Source of the DNA: Sulfitobacter alexandrii
GTDB taxonomy: Bacteria > Pseudomonadota > Alphaproteobacteria > Rhodobacterales > Rhodobacteraceae
Reading direction: 5' to 3'
Assembly: GCF_001886735.1 (NCBI RefSeq)
Contig: NZ_CP018076.1
Location: 3,410,001 to 3,474,000, forward strand
Length of the DNA: 64,000 bases
Below, in pieces: positions 55,795 through 64,000 of this stretch (its first letter is position 1; every line of letters begins with the position of its first letter). Both the position numbers and the translations under genes were made by a program. The notes beneath the pieces were generated by a model that saw nothing but the letters and a program-made list of their open reading frames with translations, made no database searches and was not told where the DNA came from.

Positions 55795-56076
55795 TCAGCC
55801 GCACTTGATGTCGATGATCGTGTCGGTTTCGTCCAGCACGACATTCACGCGATCCGGGTTGAAATCCATCGTCACCGGGTCGCCCAGCCGGTACTGGCGC
55901 TTCGGCTCGGGGATCGAAAGGGCCACGACAGCGTCCTGTCCGATCATGCCGGCATAGGATGCGGCGTTGCAGGTGTCGGGGCCATCCGCATTGCCGCGGG
56001 CGGCCTCTCCGCCACCGGGCTGAGGTCCGCATGCCGCGAGCGTCGCAGCCGTGATCAAGGCCAATGGTGTCTTCAT
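55795..56076 (-). CDS. I78 family peptidase-inhibitor-like lipoprotein
   Basis: A 93-residue lipoprotein (lipobox LAAC, Cys 16) followed by a Gly/Pro/Asn spacer and an inhibitor I78-type core: a Cys pair (DTCNAASY and the final IKCG), GQDAVVALSIPEP and RVNVVLDETDTIID. Fungal I78 proteins inhibit elastase; the bacterial versions are uncharacterised. Convergent with paaK by 16 bp. Confidence 0.85.
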   Translation of the reverse strand: MKTPLALITAATLAACGPQPGGGEAARGNADGPDTCNAASYAGMIGQDAVVALSIPEPKRQYRLGDPVTMDFNPDRVNVVLDETDTIIDIKCG

Positions 56077-56196
56077 GTCCTGCTCCTTTGTCGTGGTCTA
56101 GAATGGATCAACCCGTGCACCGGGCTTCGGGTTCGCGCCGTTCTTTCCGTCCCCATACCCGATCATGGGAACCGGCGAACGAGACTGCCCGACGGA

Positions 56197-56814
56197 TCAC
56201 GTGCCATACCGGGCCAGAAAGGTCTCCACCGCGCCGTTGACAACCCTGTCCATCTCGGCCTCCGAGACCGACTTGATAACGCCAAAGACGAGACGGGGCC
56301 AGATATCCGCCTTGCACAGTTCGCCGAACTGGTCGGCGGCCAGCGGAAAATCGTCGATACGCAATTCCCCCCGCGCCGCCGCGCTTTTGAAATAGGTCAT
56401 CATCTCGGCCCGGATCACCACCGGACCCGTGGCGTAGAACTTTTGACCCAGTTCGGGGAACCGGTCGGCTTCCGCGACGCAGATGCGAAACACCTGCTGC
56501 CCGAAAGTCGACGTGAGAAACCTCAGCAGGTGCCGCCCCGCCTGCCCCAGCACCGCACGAGGCGGCGCGTGCATGTCGATGCTCTTGATCGCCTCTTCGC
56601 TCTGCCTCACGCATTCGGCGGTGGCGACCTCAAGGAACAGCAGGCGCTTGTCGGGAAAGTAGCTGTAGAGCGTCGCCTTCGACACTGCGGCCACGCGGGC
56701 GATCTCGTCGACGCTGGCCCCTTCGAATCCGTCCGCCATGAAAACGGTGCGCGCGCCTTCGAGAACCTGATCGTACTTGCGGCCCTTCCGGACCTTGGAG
56801 GAGATGGCGTTCAT
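56197..56814 (-). CDS. TetR family transcriptional regulator
   Basis: A 205-residue regulator. The N-terminal HTH is textbook TetR: FMADGFEGASVDEIARVAAVSKATLYSYFPDKRLLF at residues 27-60. The C-terminal ligand domain has no obvious match to a named ligand family. ATG at 56812-56814 is preceded by CCGGAGCATCC. It is divergent from a frameshifted AEC transporter, and a good operator palindrome lies in the 113 bp between them. Autoregulation and control of the transporter are inferred. Confidence 0.92.
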   Translation of the reverse strand: MNAISSKVRKGRKYDQVLEGARTVFMADGFEGASVDEIARVAAVSKATLYSYFPDKRLLFLEVATAECVRQSEEAIKSIDMHAPPRAVLGQAGRHLLRFLTSTFGQQVFRICVAEADRFPELGQKFYATGPVVIRAEMMTYFKSAAARGELRIDDFPLAADQFGELCKADIWPRLVFGVIKSVSEAEMDRVVNGAVETFLARYGT

Positions 56815-56846
56815 GGATGCTCCGGCGGCTGAGGCACCACAATATA

Positions 56847-56863
56847 AACCGAATCGTTCAGTT
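56847..56863. promoter_or_regulatory. candidate TetR operator palindrome
   Basis: A 17-bp imperfect inverted repeat AACCGAATCGTTCAGTT, pairing AAC/GTT and GAA/TTC about a three-base centre (6 of 8 pairs match). An outer ACCGAAT-N18-ATTCGGT repeat (56848-56879) overlaps it. It lies between the TetR start (56814) and the AEC start (56928). Size and symmetry fit TetR-family operators. Confidence 0.6.
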
Positions 56864-56927
56864 CCAAGCGGTATTCGGTCCACTGCGGTGCTTGCGCCAA
56901 ACCCTTTTGCTGGATACCCCTTTCAGC

Positions 56928-57856
56928 ATGCTGGCGATCTTCCTGAAAACCCTTCCCTTCTTTGCCCTGATCGGGCTGGGCTTCTGGGCCGGGCGCACAC
57001 GGTTCTTCAGCGCGGAAGCGACCGCATACCTGACCAAGTTCGTTTTCTACTTCGCCCTGTCGGCCATGCTCTTCAGGTTCTCCGCGAACCTGTCGCTGGC
57101 CGAGGTCTGGGACACACGCCTCGTGGTGGCCTACCTGTGGGGAACGACCTTCGTCTACGGGGTGGCCACGCTGGTCGGTTTCCTGCGGGGCCTTGATGTG
57201 CCGACCACGGCGATCGAGGCGCAATGCGCGGCGATCGGGAACACGGGGTTCCTGGGGATTCCGATGCTGACCCTTCTTCTGGGGACCGAGGCGATCGGGC
57301 CGATGCTGCTGGCGCTGGCCATCGACCTGGTCGTCTTTTCGAGCCTGATCGTGATCCTCATCACGGGCGCCCGGGGGGTCTCAGCCCGCTGCAGACGATC
57401 AGGCCCATCGGGGTGGGATTGCTGCGCAACCCGATGATCGTCGCCATCAGCATGGGCTTTGTCTGGTCGGGGCTGAACATCCCGATACCCGACCCGATGA
57501 ACGACTTTCTCGCCATTCTGGGCGGCGCCGCCACGCCGGGGGCGCTGTTTGCCATCGGTGCCTCGCTGGCCCTGACCCGGCCGGACAAGCTGCACATCGC
57601 GGGTTGGCTCAGCTTCTGCAAGCTGGTGCTGCACCCGTTGTTCGTCGGCTTCGCCGCGCTGTTCCTGTTCGGCGTCGACCCGTTCAAGGCCGGGGTCCTG
57701 ATCGCGGTTTCGGCGCTGCCGGTCGCGGGTAACGTCTACATGCTGGCACAGCACTACAACGTCGCGGCCGTCCGGGCCTCCACCGCGATACTGATTTCCA
57801 CTGCCCTGAGCATCCTGACGGTCAGCCTCGTGGTGGGCTGGGTCGGACAGCTCTGA
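56928..57856 (+). pseudogene. AEC family transporter interrupted by a single-base frameshift
   Basis: The first part (56928 to about 57378) reads an AEC carrier from MLAIFLKTLPFFALIGLGF to LGTEAIGPMLLALAIDLVV. The frame then moves to +1: after LSPLQTIRPIGVGLLRNPMI the rest of the carrier follows, including GFVWSGLNIPIPDP and ending VGWVGQL (stop 57856). The break is at a run of six Gs, 57373-57378; seven Gs would restore one open reading frame of about 310 codons. It could be a true mutation, a phase-variable run, or an assembly error. Its twin at 1618-2499 is intact. Confidence 0.88.
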
Positions 57857-57901
57857 CAACCCGACACACCCAAAGGTACAGTCACTTCGAAAGGAAGACA
57901 G

Positions 57902-58735
57902 ATGAAAACGATCTCGGAAAACGCGTGCTTCGGCGGATCGCAGGGCGTCTACACGCATGCCTCGACCACCTGCAATTGCGACATGACCTTCGGGTTGTTC
58001 CTGCCCGCCGAGGCGCGGGACGGGCCCGTTCCCGTGTTGTGGTATCTGTCGGGCCTGACCTGCACCCATGAAAACGCCATGACGAAGGCCGGCGCACAGG
58101 GGTGGGCCGCCGAGCAAGGCATCGCGCTGGTCTTTCCCGATACCTCGCCCCGCGGGGACGACGTGGCCGACGATGAAGCCTATGACCTCGGCAAGGGTGC
58201 GGGGTTCTACGTGAACGCGACCGAGGATCCCTGGAAACCGCACTTCCGCATGTGGGACTACGTGGCCGAGGAATTGCCCGCGCTGATCGGGGAGCAGTTC
58301 GCCGTCGATCTGGACCGGCAGGCGATCACAGGCCATTCCATGGGCGGGCACGGCGCACTGACGCTGGCGATGAGCCTGCCGGGCCGCTACCGTTCCGTGT
58401 CGGCCTTTGCGCCCATTGCCAACCCCAGCGCCAGCGACTGGGGCAAGAAACAGCTTGGGGCCTACCTGGGCGACGATCAGGCCGCATGGGCGCGCCATGA
58501 CGCGACCCTTCTGATGGCGGAAAAGGGCTTTGACGGTCCCGTGCTGATCGATCAGGGCGCATCGGACCAGTTCCTCGACCTGCTCAAGCCCGAAGCGCTG
58601 GCAGCCGCGATCGCCGAGAAGCGGCAACAGGCGACCTTCCGGATGCAGCCGGGATACGATCACAGCTACTTCTTCGTTTCCACCTTCATGGAAGATCACG
58701 TGACCTTCCACGCAGAGGCGCTCTGGTCAGCATGA
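57902..58735 (+). CDS. fghA: S-formylglutathione hydrolase
   Basis: A 277-residue esterase D-family alpha/beta hydrolase that splits S-formylglutathione to formate and glutathione in formaldehyde detoxification. It has the [17 protein letters not shown] segment, the nucleophile elbow [14 protein letters not shown], then the catalytic Asp/His region ending [17 protein letters not shown] 57902 has GAAAGGAAG upstream. The S-(hydroxymethyl)glutathione dehydrogenase is not adjacent. Four-base overlap with the next gene. Confidence 0.95.
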   Translation: MKTISENACFGGSQGVYTHASTTCNCDMTFGLFLPAEARDGPVPVLWYLSGLTCTHENAMTKAGAQGWAAEQGIALVFPDTSPRGDDVADDEAYDLGKGAGFYVNATEDPWKPHFRMWDYVAEELPALIGEQFAVDLDRQAITGHSMGGHGALTLAMSLPGRYRSVSAFAPIANPSASDWGKKQLGAYLGDDQAAWARHDATLLMAEKGFDGPVLIDQGASDQFLDLLKPEALAAAIAEKRQQATFRMQPGYDHSYFFVSTFMEDHVTFHAEALWSA

Positions 58736-59196
58736 CTGCGCTCTACATCGATGCGGACGCCTGCCCGGTCAAGGCCGAGGCGGAGCGGGTGGCAACGCGC
58801 CACGGCGTTCGGATGTTCATCGTGTCCAACGGCGGCCTGCGGCCATCGCAGAACCCGCTGGTCGAGACGGTAATCGTCCCCGATGGACCCGACGTGGCGG
58901 ACATGTGGATCGCCGAGCGGGCGGGCGTGGGCGACGTCGTGGTCACGGGCGACATCCCGCTGGCGGCGAAATGCGTTGCGGCGGGGGCAAGGGTGCTGAA
59001 ACATAACGGCGAGGCGCTGACCGCGGCCAACATCGGGAACGTGCTTGCCACGCGCGACCTGATGGCGGACCTGCGCGCCGCCGACCCGTTTCGGCAGGGT
59101 GGCGGCAAGAGCTTTACAAAGGCCGACCGCTCCCGTTTTCTGGATGCGCTGGAGCGCACCCTGCGGGCCGCGGCACAGCAGCAGAAACAATTGTAG
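58732..59196 (+). CDS. YaiI/YqxD (DUF188) family protein
   Basis: A 154-residue DUF188 protein with the family's opening [21 protein letters not shown] and [18 protein letters not shown], a fold related to PIN-like nuclease domains. Its function is not established. It is translationally coupled (ATGA) to fghA. Confidence 0.92.
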   Translation: MTALYIDADACPVKAEAERVATRHGVRMFIVSNGGLRPSQNPLVETVIVPDGPDVADMWIAERAGVGDVVVTGDIPLAAKCVAAGARVLKHNGEALTAANIGNVLATRDLMADLRAADPFRQGGGKSFTKADRSRFLDALERTLRAAAQQQKQL

Positions 59197-59244
59197 GCCG
59201 CGCCCACCGGTGAACGGTGGCCCGGCGCGGGGAGTGAAAAACGG

Positions 59245-59865
59245 ATGAAACCGCAAGCTGTCGTTTTCGACATCGGGAACGTGCTGATCCACTGGGACCC
59301 CCTGCCGGTCTACGACCGGCTGATTGGCCCGGACCGCCGGCAGGCGCTGTTCGGTGACGTGGACCTTTTCGACATGAATCGCCGCGTGGACATGGGCGAA
59401 CCCTTTGCCGCACTGGTCCGTGCCACCGCCGACGCCCATCCGGACTGGCGTGACGAGATCATGCTGTGGGAGAAGCACTGGATCGACATGGCGACCCCCG
59501 CGATAGACAGGTCGGTCCGGCTGATGAACGCGTTGCAGGCGAAGGGAATTCCGGTCTTTTCGCTGACCAACTTCGGCGTGGAAACCTATGATCTGGCGGC
59601 GGGCCATTACCCTTTCATGCGGGCCTTCGACCGGGATTTCATTTCGGGGCACCTGAAGATGATGAAGCCCGATCCGGCGATTTTTGCCCATGTCGAAGAG
59701 ACCAGCGGCATTGCGCCCGCCGGCCTGCTGTTCACGGACGACAGCGCCGTGAACATCGCGGCGGCCGCCACCCGTGGATGGCAAACCCACCTGTTCGAGG
59801 GCCCCGAAGGCTGGGCCGCCCGGCTTGTCGCCGAAGAACTGCTGACCGAGGAGGAAGCACGATGA
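59245..59865 (+). CDS. HAD-superfamily hydrolase (subfamily IA)
   Basis: A 206-residue HAD phosphatase. Motif I is VVFDIGNVLIHWD (nucleophile Asp; the second Asp is Gly, as in several HAD-IA members). Motif II is in SLTNFG. Motif III/IV follow: GHLKMMKPDPAIF and LLFTDDSAVNIAAA. The substrate is unknown. ATGA overlap with the cyclodeaminase downstream. Confidence 0.9.
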   Translation: MKPQAVVFDIGNVLIHWDPLPVYDRLIGPDRRQALFGDVDLFDMNRRVDMGEPFAALVRATADAHPDWRDEIMLWEKHWIDMATPAIDRSVRLMNALQAKGIPVFSLTNFGVETYDLAAGHYPFMRAFDRDFISGHLKMMKPDPAIFAHVEETSGIAPAGLLFTDDSAVNIAAAATRGWQTHLFEGPEGWAARLVAEELLTEEEAR

Positions 59866-60782
59866 CCGAAGCCGCCAACATTCCGTTCGAGGCCGGAGAG
59901 GCATTGCTGGACTGGATCGGGCTGACCGACGCACTGGCGGCAGGCCACGATCTGCTAAAGGCCGAGATCGCGGACACGTTCCTGTACCGGGGCAAGGATA
60001 CGCTGCTCAACCGGGCAGCCTGGATCGACGGGCTGGGCATAGCGGTGAAATCCGCCACGGTCTTTCCGGGCAACCCTTCCCATGGCCGCGCAATGGTGAA
60101 CGGCGGTCTGTGCCTCTACGGCGATGACACCGGGCAACTGGCGGCGATCATCGACTTCCACCTCGTCACCAAATGGAAAACAGCGGGAGACAGCCTGCTG
60201 GCCGCGCGCAGGCTGGCACGGCCCGACAGCCGCGCCATCCTGATCGTGGGCGCAGGAACGCAAGGTCGGGCATTGCACGCCGCCTATTCCGCGGTCTTTC
60301 CGGACGCGGACTTCACCATCTGGAACCGGACGGAGGAAAACGCGCGAAAGATGGCCGCGGAACTGCCGGGACTGCAGGTCGCGACGGATCTCGAAGCTGC
60401 GGTGCGCGCCGCCGATATCGTCACCAGCGCGACCATGTCGACGGAACCCCTGATCCGGGGGGACTGGCTGCAGCCCGGCCAGCACATCGACCTGATCGGC
60501 GCCTACCGGCCCGACATGCGCGAAGCGGACGACACCGCCATGCAGCGCGCGCGGATTTTCGTGGACAGTTTCGACACAACCATCGACCATATCGGAGAGA
60601 TCGACATCCCGCTGAAATCAGGCGCGATCACAAGGGATGCGCTTGTCGCGGATTACTACGACCTATCACGGATGACCCGCGAAAGTGCCGATGAGATTAC
60701 CCTGTTCAAGAACGGCGGCGGCGCGCATCTGGACCTGATGACGAGCCGCTACATTCTCGACCGCTGGAACGCGCAACGGTGA
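59862..60782 (+). CDS. ornithine cyclodeaminase / mu-crystallin family protein
   Basis: A 306-residue NAD(P)-dependent enzyme of the OCD/mu-crystallin family. The nucleotide motif AILIVGAGTQGRALHAAY is at residues 125-142, and TVFPGNPSHGR and CLYGDDTGQLAAIID lie in the substrate domain, with DIVTSATMSTEPLI following. Family members cyclise or reduce amino and imino acids. It has lost the lysine-rich loop of true OCD and may instead be an imine reductase or dehydrogenase. Starts within the HAD stop (ATGA). Confidence 0.88.
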   Translation: MTEAANIPFEAGEALLDWIGLTDALAAGHDLLKAEIADTFLYRGKDTLLNRAAWIDGLGIAVKSATVFPGNPSHGRAMVNGGLCLYGDDTGQLAAIIDFHLVTKWKTAGDSLLAARRLARPDSRAILIVGAGTQGRALHAAYSAVFPDADFTIWNRTEENARKMAAELPGLQVATDLEAAVRAADIVTSATMSTEPLIRGDWLQPGQHIDLIGAYRPDMREADDTAMQRARIFVDSFDTTIDHIGEIDIPLKSGAITRDALVADYYDLSRMTRESADEITLFKNGGGAHLDLMTSRYILDRWNAQR

Positions 60783-61690
60783 TCTGGGTCCTGCTGGCGC
60801 TGGCGATCGTTGCGGCGACGCCGCCACTGGTGGAACGATATCGAAAGCCGATGGACGATACGGCACGCGGCTCTGCACCGGGCCGGTTGGTTCAACTGCC
60901 CATGGGGGTGATTCATTTCCAATGGCACGGCCCGGCAAACGGACCCGTCTGCATCTGCATACATGGCCTGACGACCCCCAGTTTCGTGTGGGGCGGCCTG
61001 AACCGCGGCTTGACCCGGATGGGCTACCGCGTGCTGACCTACGATCTTTATGGCCGGGGATATTCCGACCGGCCGGGGCAGCCGCAGGACCGGGCGTTCT
61101 TTCTGGAGCAACTTCGCGCGCTTCTGGCGCATGAAGGTGTCGAGCGCGACATCACCGTGATCGGCTATTCGATGGGGGGCGCGATCGGCACGGCCTTTGC
61201 CGCTGCGCATCCCGAACGGGTCAGACGCCTCGTCCTGCTGGCCCCGGCCGGCATGGGGCTGTCGCGCGGCAGAATGATGCGCTTCATCATGGAAACGCCG
61301 GTGATCGGCGACTGGCTGATGCTCGCTCTCTTTCCCCGTCTGCACCGCAAGAACGTCCGGGCGGAGCGTGACCTGCCCAGCGCCGTGCCGCACATCACCG
61401 ACCTCCAGCTCGCCGAACTGGACTACCGCGGGTTCACGCCCGCTGTGCTGGCCAGTCTGCGCGGCATCCTTTCGGACACGATGGAAGCCGAACACCGGAA
61501 ACTGCACGCGGCGGGCTTGCCCGTGCTGGCCATCTGGGGAGAAGAGGACAAGGTGATCCCGGCAGAATGCATCGGCACCCTCGCGGCGTGGAGCCGCAAC
61601 GCGGAACACGAAGTGATCGAAGGGGCAGGTCACGGACTGACCTATACCCATGCGGATGAGATCCTCGACATCCTGAAAACAAGGCTCTGA
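60779..61690 (+). CDS. alpha/beta hydrolase
   Basis: A 303-residue hydrolase. Residues 1-18 form an N-terminal hydrophobic anchor. The catalytic fold has the oxyanion HGLTTPSFVWGG, the nucleophile in VIGYSMGGAIGTAFA, the Asp region LAIWGEEDKVIP and the His in EGAGHGLTYTH. Substrate unknown. GTG start at 60779 overlaps the cyclodeaminase stop (GTGA). Convergent with the MFS gene by 10 bp. Last member of the fghA-to-hydrolase coupled run. Confidence 0.9.
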   Translation: MIWVLLALAIVAATPPLVERYRKPMDDTARGSAPGRLVQLPMGVIHFQWHGPANGPVCICIHGLTTPSFVWGGLNRGLTRMGYRVLTYDLYGRGYSDRPGQPQDRAFFLEQLRALLAHEGVERDITVIGYSMGGAIGTAFAAAHPERVRRLVLLAPAGMGLSRGRMMRFIMETPVIGDWLMLALFPRLHRKNVRAERDLPSAVPHITDLQLAELDYRGFTPAVLASLRGILSDTMEAEHRKLHAAGLPVLAIWGEEDKVIPAECIGTLAAWSRNAEHEVIEGAGHGLTYTHADEILDILKTRL

Positions 61691-61700
61691 CGCCTGCGTC

Positions 61701-62942
61701 TCAGGCCGTCACCAACCCTTCGAGCCGCTTCTCGCGGATCGGCAGGTGGACGATGGCACTGAAAGCGCCGACGGCAACGCCGATCCACCAGACGGCTTCG
61801 TAATTGCCGTAGGCGTCGTACATCCGGCCGCCGAGCCAGACACCCATGAAACTGCCGAGCTGGTGGCTGAAGAACACGATCCCGTAAAGGGTGCCCATGT
61901 ACCGCAGCCCGTAGATATGCGCCACGAGGCCCGAGGTCAGCGGCACCGTCGCCAGCCAGAGCGCACCCATCCCGACCGAGAACAGGATCACCGTCGCCGG
62001 CGTGATCGGGAACATGATGAACAGGGCGGCGATGACCGTGCGACCGACGTAGATGCCCGCCAGCAGGTATTTCTTGGAGTACCGCTTGCCCGCCCAGCCC
62101 GCCGCCAGCGTGCCGGCGATGTTCGCCAGGCCGATCAGCGAGATCGCGACGGCCCCGAGGGCAGAGGTGGTCGTGATACCGATGTTGTGCAGCACACCGC
62201 CCGCAAGGATCGGGCCGCACATCTCGGTCACGAAGGCCGGGAAATGGGCGGTGATGAAGGCAAGCTGGTAGCCGCAGGAAAAGAATCCGAGGAAGATCAG
62301 CGTATAGGACGGGTCGCGGAACGCCTTGACCAGGATCTGCCCCAGGCTTTCCTCCAGCTCCGCCCTGCTGGCCATGGCCGGGGCCCGCATCATGGGCAGC
62401 AGAAGGATCATCGACAGGATGACGGCGGCAAAGACAAGAAACGTGCTTTGCCAGCTGAGGAAGGTCAGCATCCATTCCGCCGTCGGCGCACCGAAGACCT
62501 GCCCGGCCGACCCCGCCGCGGTGACGATGGCCAGTGACATCGACCGGTTGTCATCGGACGCGGCACGGCCCACGACGGCAAGGATCACGCCGAATCCCGT
62601 CCCGGCGATGCCGAAGCCGACGAGCCACGCATAGGTCTGGTGTTCCAGCGGAGTCGTGGAGTTCGCGGACAGCATCAACCCCGCCGCATAGACAATCGCA
62701 CCGATGATGATGGCGCGCCTGTCACCGATCTTTTCCGCCACCGCGCCGAAAATTGGCTGCCCGATTCCCCAGGCAAGGTTCTGGATCGCGATGGCGAGCG
62801 AGAATTCCGTTCTCAGCCAGGCGAATTCCTCGGCGATGGGGATCTGGAAAACGCCGAACGAGGCGCGGATTGCGAAGCTCACCATGATGATGATGCACCC
62901 GACAACGAGAACGGGTGTGAAGATGGGTGTCCGTTCCTGCAT
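61701..62942 (-). CDS. MFS transporter (OFA/oxalate-formate-antiporter-like)
   Basis: A 413-residue twelve-helix MFS protein with RASFGVFQIPIAEEFAWLRTEFSLA at the start and ARLAGWAGKR-type loop (GTLAAGWAGKRYSKKYLL) in the middle, both typical of monocarboxylate/OFA transporters in Alphaproteobacteria. The substrate is probably a small carboxylate. Divergent from zapE. Confidence 0.9.
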   Translation of the reverse strand: MQERTPIFTPVLVVGCIIIMVSFAIRASFGVFQIPIAEEFAWLRTEFSLAIAIQNLAWGIGQPIFGAVAEKIGDRRAIIIGAIVYAAGLMLSANSTTPLEHQTYAWLVGFGIAGTGFGVILAVVGRAASDDNRSMSLAIVTAAGSAGQVFGAPTAEWMLTFLSWQSTFLVFAAVILSMILLLPMMRAPAMASRAELEESLGQILVKAFRDPSYTLIFLGFFSCGYQLAFITAHFPAFVTEMCGPILAGGVLHNIGITTTSALGAVAISLIGLANIAGTLAAGWAGKRYSKKYLLAGIYVGRTVIAALFIMFPITPATVILFSVGMGALWLATVPLTSGLVAHIYGLRYMGTLYGIVFFSHQLGSFMGVWLGGRMYDAYGNYEAVWWIGVAVGAFSAIVHLPIREKRLEGLVTA

Positions 62943-63092
62943 GTCCGGTCCGCCGATGAAATCACGGTCAACGTACCCAAACGGTATGCCGCGTCAAATG
63001 TTCAAATGTGTCGATACAACCGCGTATCTTGCAGGTTCGGCCGCGGTCGAGGTCGCTTTCCATCGCCCGGATTGCGCTGTAAGGATTTGGTC

Positions 63093-64000
63093 ATGCCAAC
63101 GCTGGAAGACACCTACAACGATCTGATCGATCAGGGAAAGCTGGTCGCGGACCCCGCGCAGGAAGCGGTCCTGTCCGAGTTCGACCGCATTCGCAAGGCG
63201 CTGCTGCAGCCTGCAAAGAAGGGCCTGTTCCGCAAGGCGCCCGAGCCGCCGAAGGGCCTGTACCTCTGGGGAGGCGTGGGGCGGGGAAAATCCATGCTCA
63301 TGGACATGTTCGTTGCGCACCTTGACGGGATCCCGTCGCGGCGGGTTCATTTCCATGCCTTCATGCAGGAAATCCACGCCGCCATGCACGAGGCGCGAAA
63401 GACCGGCGTGGACGATGCCATCGCGCCTGTCGCCGCCGAAGTGGCCGATAGCGTGAGGCTGCTGGCGTTCGACGAAATGCAGATCACCGACATCACCGAC
63501 GCGATGATCGTCGGGCGGCTGTTCCAGGCGCTTTTCGCCGCCGGCGTCGTCGTCGTGACCACGTCGAACCGGGTGCCGGACGACCTTTACAAGGACGGGC
63601 TGAACCGCGACATTTTCCTCCCCTTCATCGAACTGATCAAGGAACGGATGGTCGTCCACGAACTGGCGAGCCCGCGGGACTATCGCCAGGACCGGCTGGC
63701 CGGCAGCCAGGTCTATTTCACGCCGGTGAACGCCGAAAGCCGTGCGGCGATGGATGCCGTCTGGAACGATCTGGCCGGTGGCCCGGGGGAGCCGCTGGTG
63801 CTCAAGGTTAAGGGCCGTGAGGTCGAGATTCCGGCCTATCGAAACGGCATGGCACGGGCGGGTTTCCACGCCTTGTGCGGCAGACCCCTGGGCGCGGCGG
63901 ATTATCTCGCGCTGGCGGAGGCAGTGCGCGTCCTGCTGCTGGACGATATCCCGACGATGGGCCGTAGCAACTTCAACGAGGCGAAGCGGTTCGTGACCCT
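63093..64000 (+). CDS. zapE: cell division protein ZapE (AFG1-like ATPase), 3' end outside window
   Basis: The open frame runs from ATG 63093 to the end of the window (302 complete codons). Walker A is in LYLWGGVGRGKSMLMDMF, Walker B in RLLAFDEMQITDITDAM, and sensor-like TTSNRVPDDLYKDGLNR follows. HFHAFMQEIHAAMHEAR is family-specific. ZapE/AFG1 binds FtsZ and the membrane under stress. It is the real gene here; the long frame on the other strand (62994-63869) is its shadow. Confidence 0.95.
   Translation, partial: MPTLEDTYNDLIDQGKLVADPAQEAVLSEFDRIRKALLQPAKKGLFRKAPEPPKGLYLWGGVGRGKSMLMDMFVAHLDGIPSRRVHFHAFMQEIHAAMHEARKTGVDDAIAPVAAEVADSVRLLAFDEMQITDITDAMIVGRLFQALFAAGVVVVTTSNRVPDDLYKDGLNRDIFLPFIELIKERMVVHELASPRDYRQDRLAGSQVYFTPVNAESRAAMDAVWNDLAGGPGEPLVLKVKGREVEIPAYRNGMARAGFHALCGRPLGAADYLALAEAVRVLLLDDIPTMGRSNFNEAKRFVT

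Noticed and set aside
62994..63869. Minus-strand 291-codon frame at the right edge
   Set aside because: The plus strand carries zapE with Walker A and B motifs through the same bases, so the minus frame is its shadow.

Overview
The window is GC-rich, densely packed bacterial chromosome. It looks like a marine or Roseobacter-group member of the Rhodobacteraceae (Alphaproteobacteria). The evidence is the gene content: CcrM (GANTC methylase) next to rnhB, a CenR-type response regulator, a Rhodobacter-type porin, DUF3576-leuS-lptE-holA in a row, pmbA-cysQ-DUF4170-Kdo transferase-lpxK in a row, and the alphaproteobacterial families DUF2125, DUF1194 and DUF2794. I saw no rRNA, tRNA, CRISPR array or prophage. 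A partial gamma-glutamyltransferase runs off the left edge and a partial zapE off the right edge.

Layout: 1-4.6 kb holds GGT, hspQ, an AEC carrier, a lytic-transglycosylase lipoprotein, lolA and an ExoD-like membrane protein. 4.6-15.1 kb is mostly leftward: ftsK and an aminotransferase in one unit, an amidase, a divergent UbiH-type hydroxylase, Trm112/LON-domain/CnoX genes, xth and cenR. 15.3-24.1 kb is mostly rightward: ribA, an L,D-transpeptidase-like gene, then leftward YggS and porin, then DUF3576-leuS-lptE-holA and a GST. 25.4-26.8 kb is the only clearly accessory patch. It has two copies of a 36-bp direct repeat, the C-terminal fossil of an IS1595-family transposase, a stand-alone Cas2-like small protein, a beheaded winged-helix ORF and an HNH endonuclease. 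26.8-34.7 kb carries a 24-residue lipoprotein, an SDR plus an odd crotonase, DUF2125, and the lipid A/Kdo cluster. 34.7-42.3 kb holds a CoA-transferase/DsbA pair, DUF721, mutY, alkB, DUF1194, ccrM and rnhB. 42.4-53.9 kb holds secreted small proteins, a membrane-tethered winged-helix protein, an aldolase/MFS pair, a DUF3095 cyclase-like gene, asd, a DUF4139 protein, a carbonic anhydrase, a leucyl aminopeptidase with a coupled NlpC/P60 hydrolase, and DUF2794. 54-64 kb holds paaI-paaK, an I78 inhibitor, a TetR regulator divergent from a frameshifted AEC transporter, a tightly packed fghA-DUF188-HAD-cyclodeaminase-hydrolase run, an OFA-type MFS transporter and zapE.

Most of the window is housekeeping: envelope biogenesis (lolA, lptE, lpxK, Kdo transferase, L,D-transpeptidase), division and chromosome handling (ftsK, zapE, ccrM, holA, rnhB), redox and protein quality control (cnoX, dsbA, hspQ, ftsK-linked aminotransferase) and central or peripheral metabolism (ribA, asd, paaIK, alkB, fghA). 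The items most worth a second look are the 25.4-26.8 kb island with its orphan Cas2-like gene, three GANTC sites packed into the ccrM promoter, the C-terminal winged helix on a two-TM protein, a one-base frameshift in a G6 run of an AEC transporter beside a clean TetR palindrome, and several enzymes that have lost expected catalytic residues (the crotonase, the Kdo transferase, and the N-terminal half of RibA).
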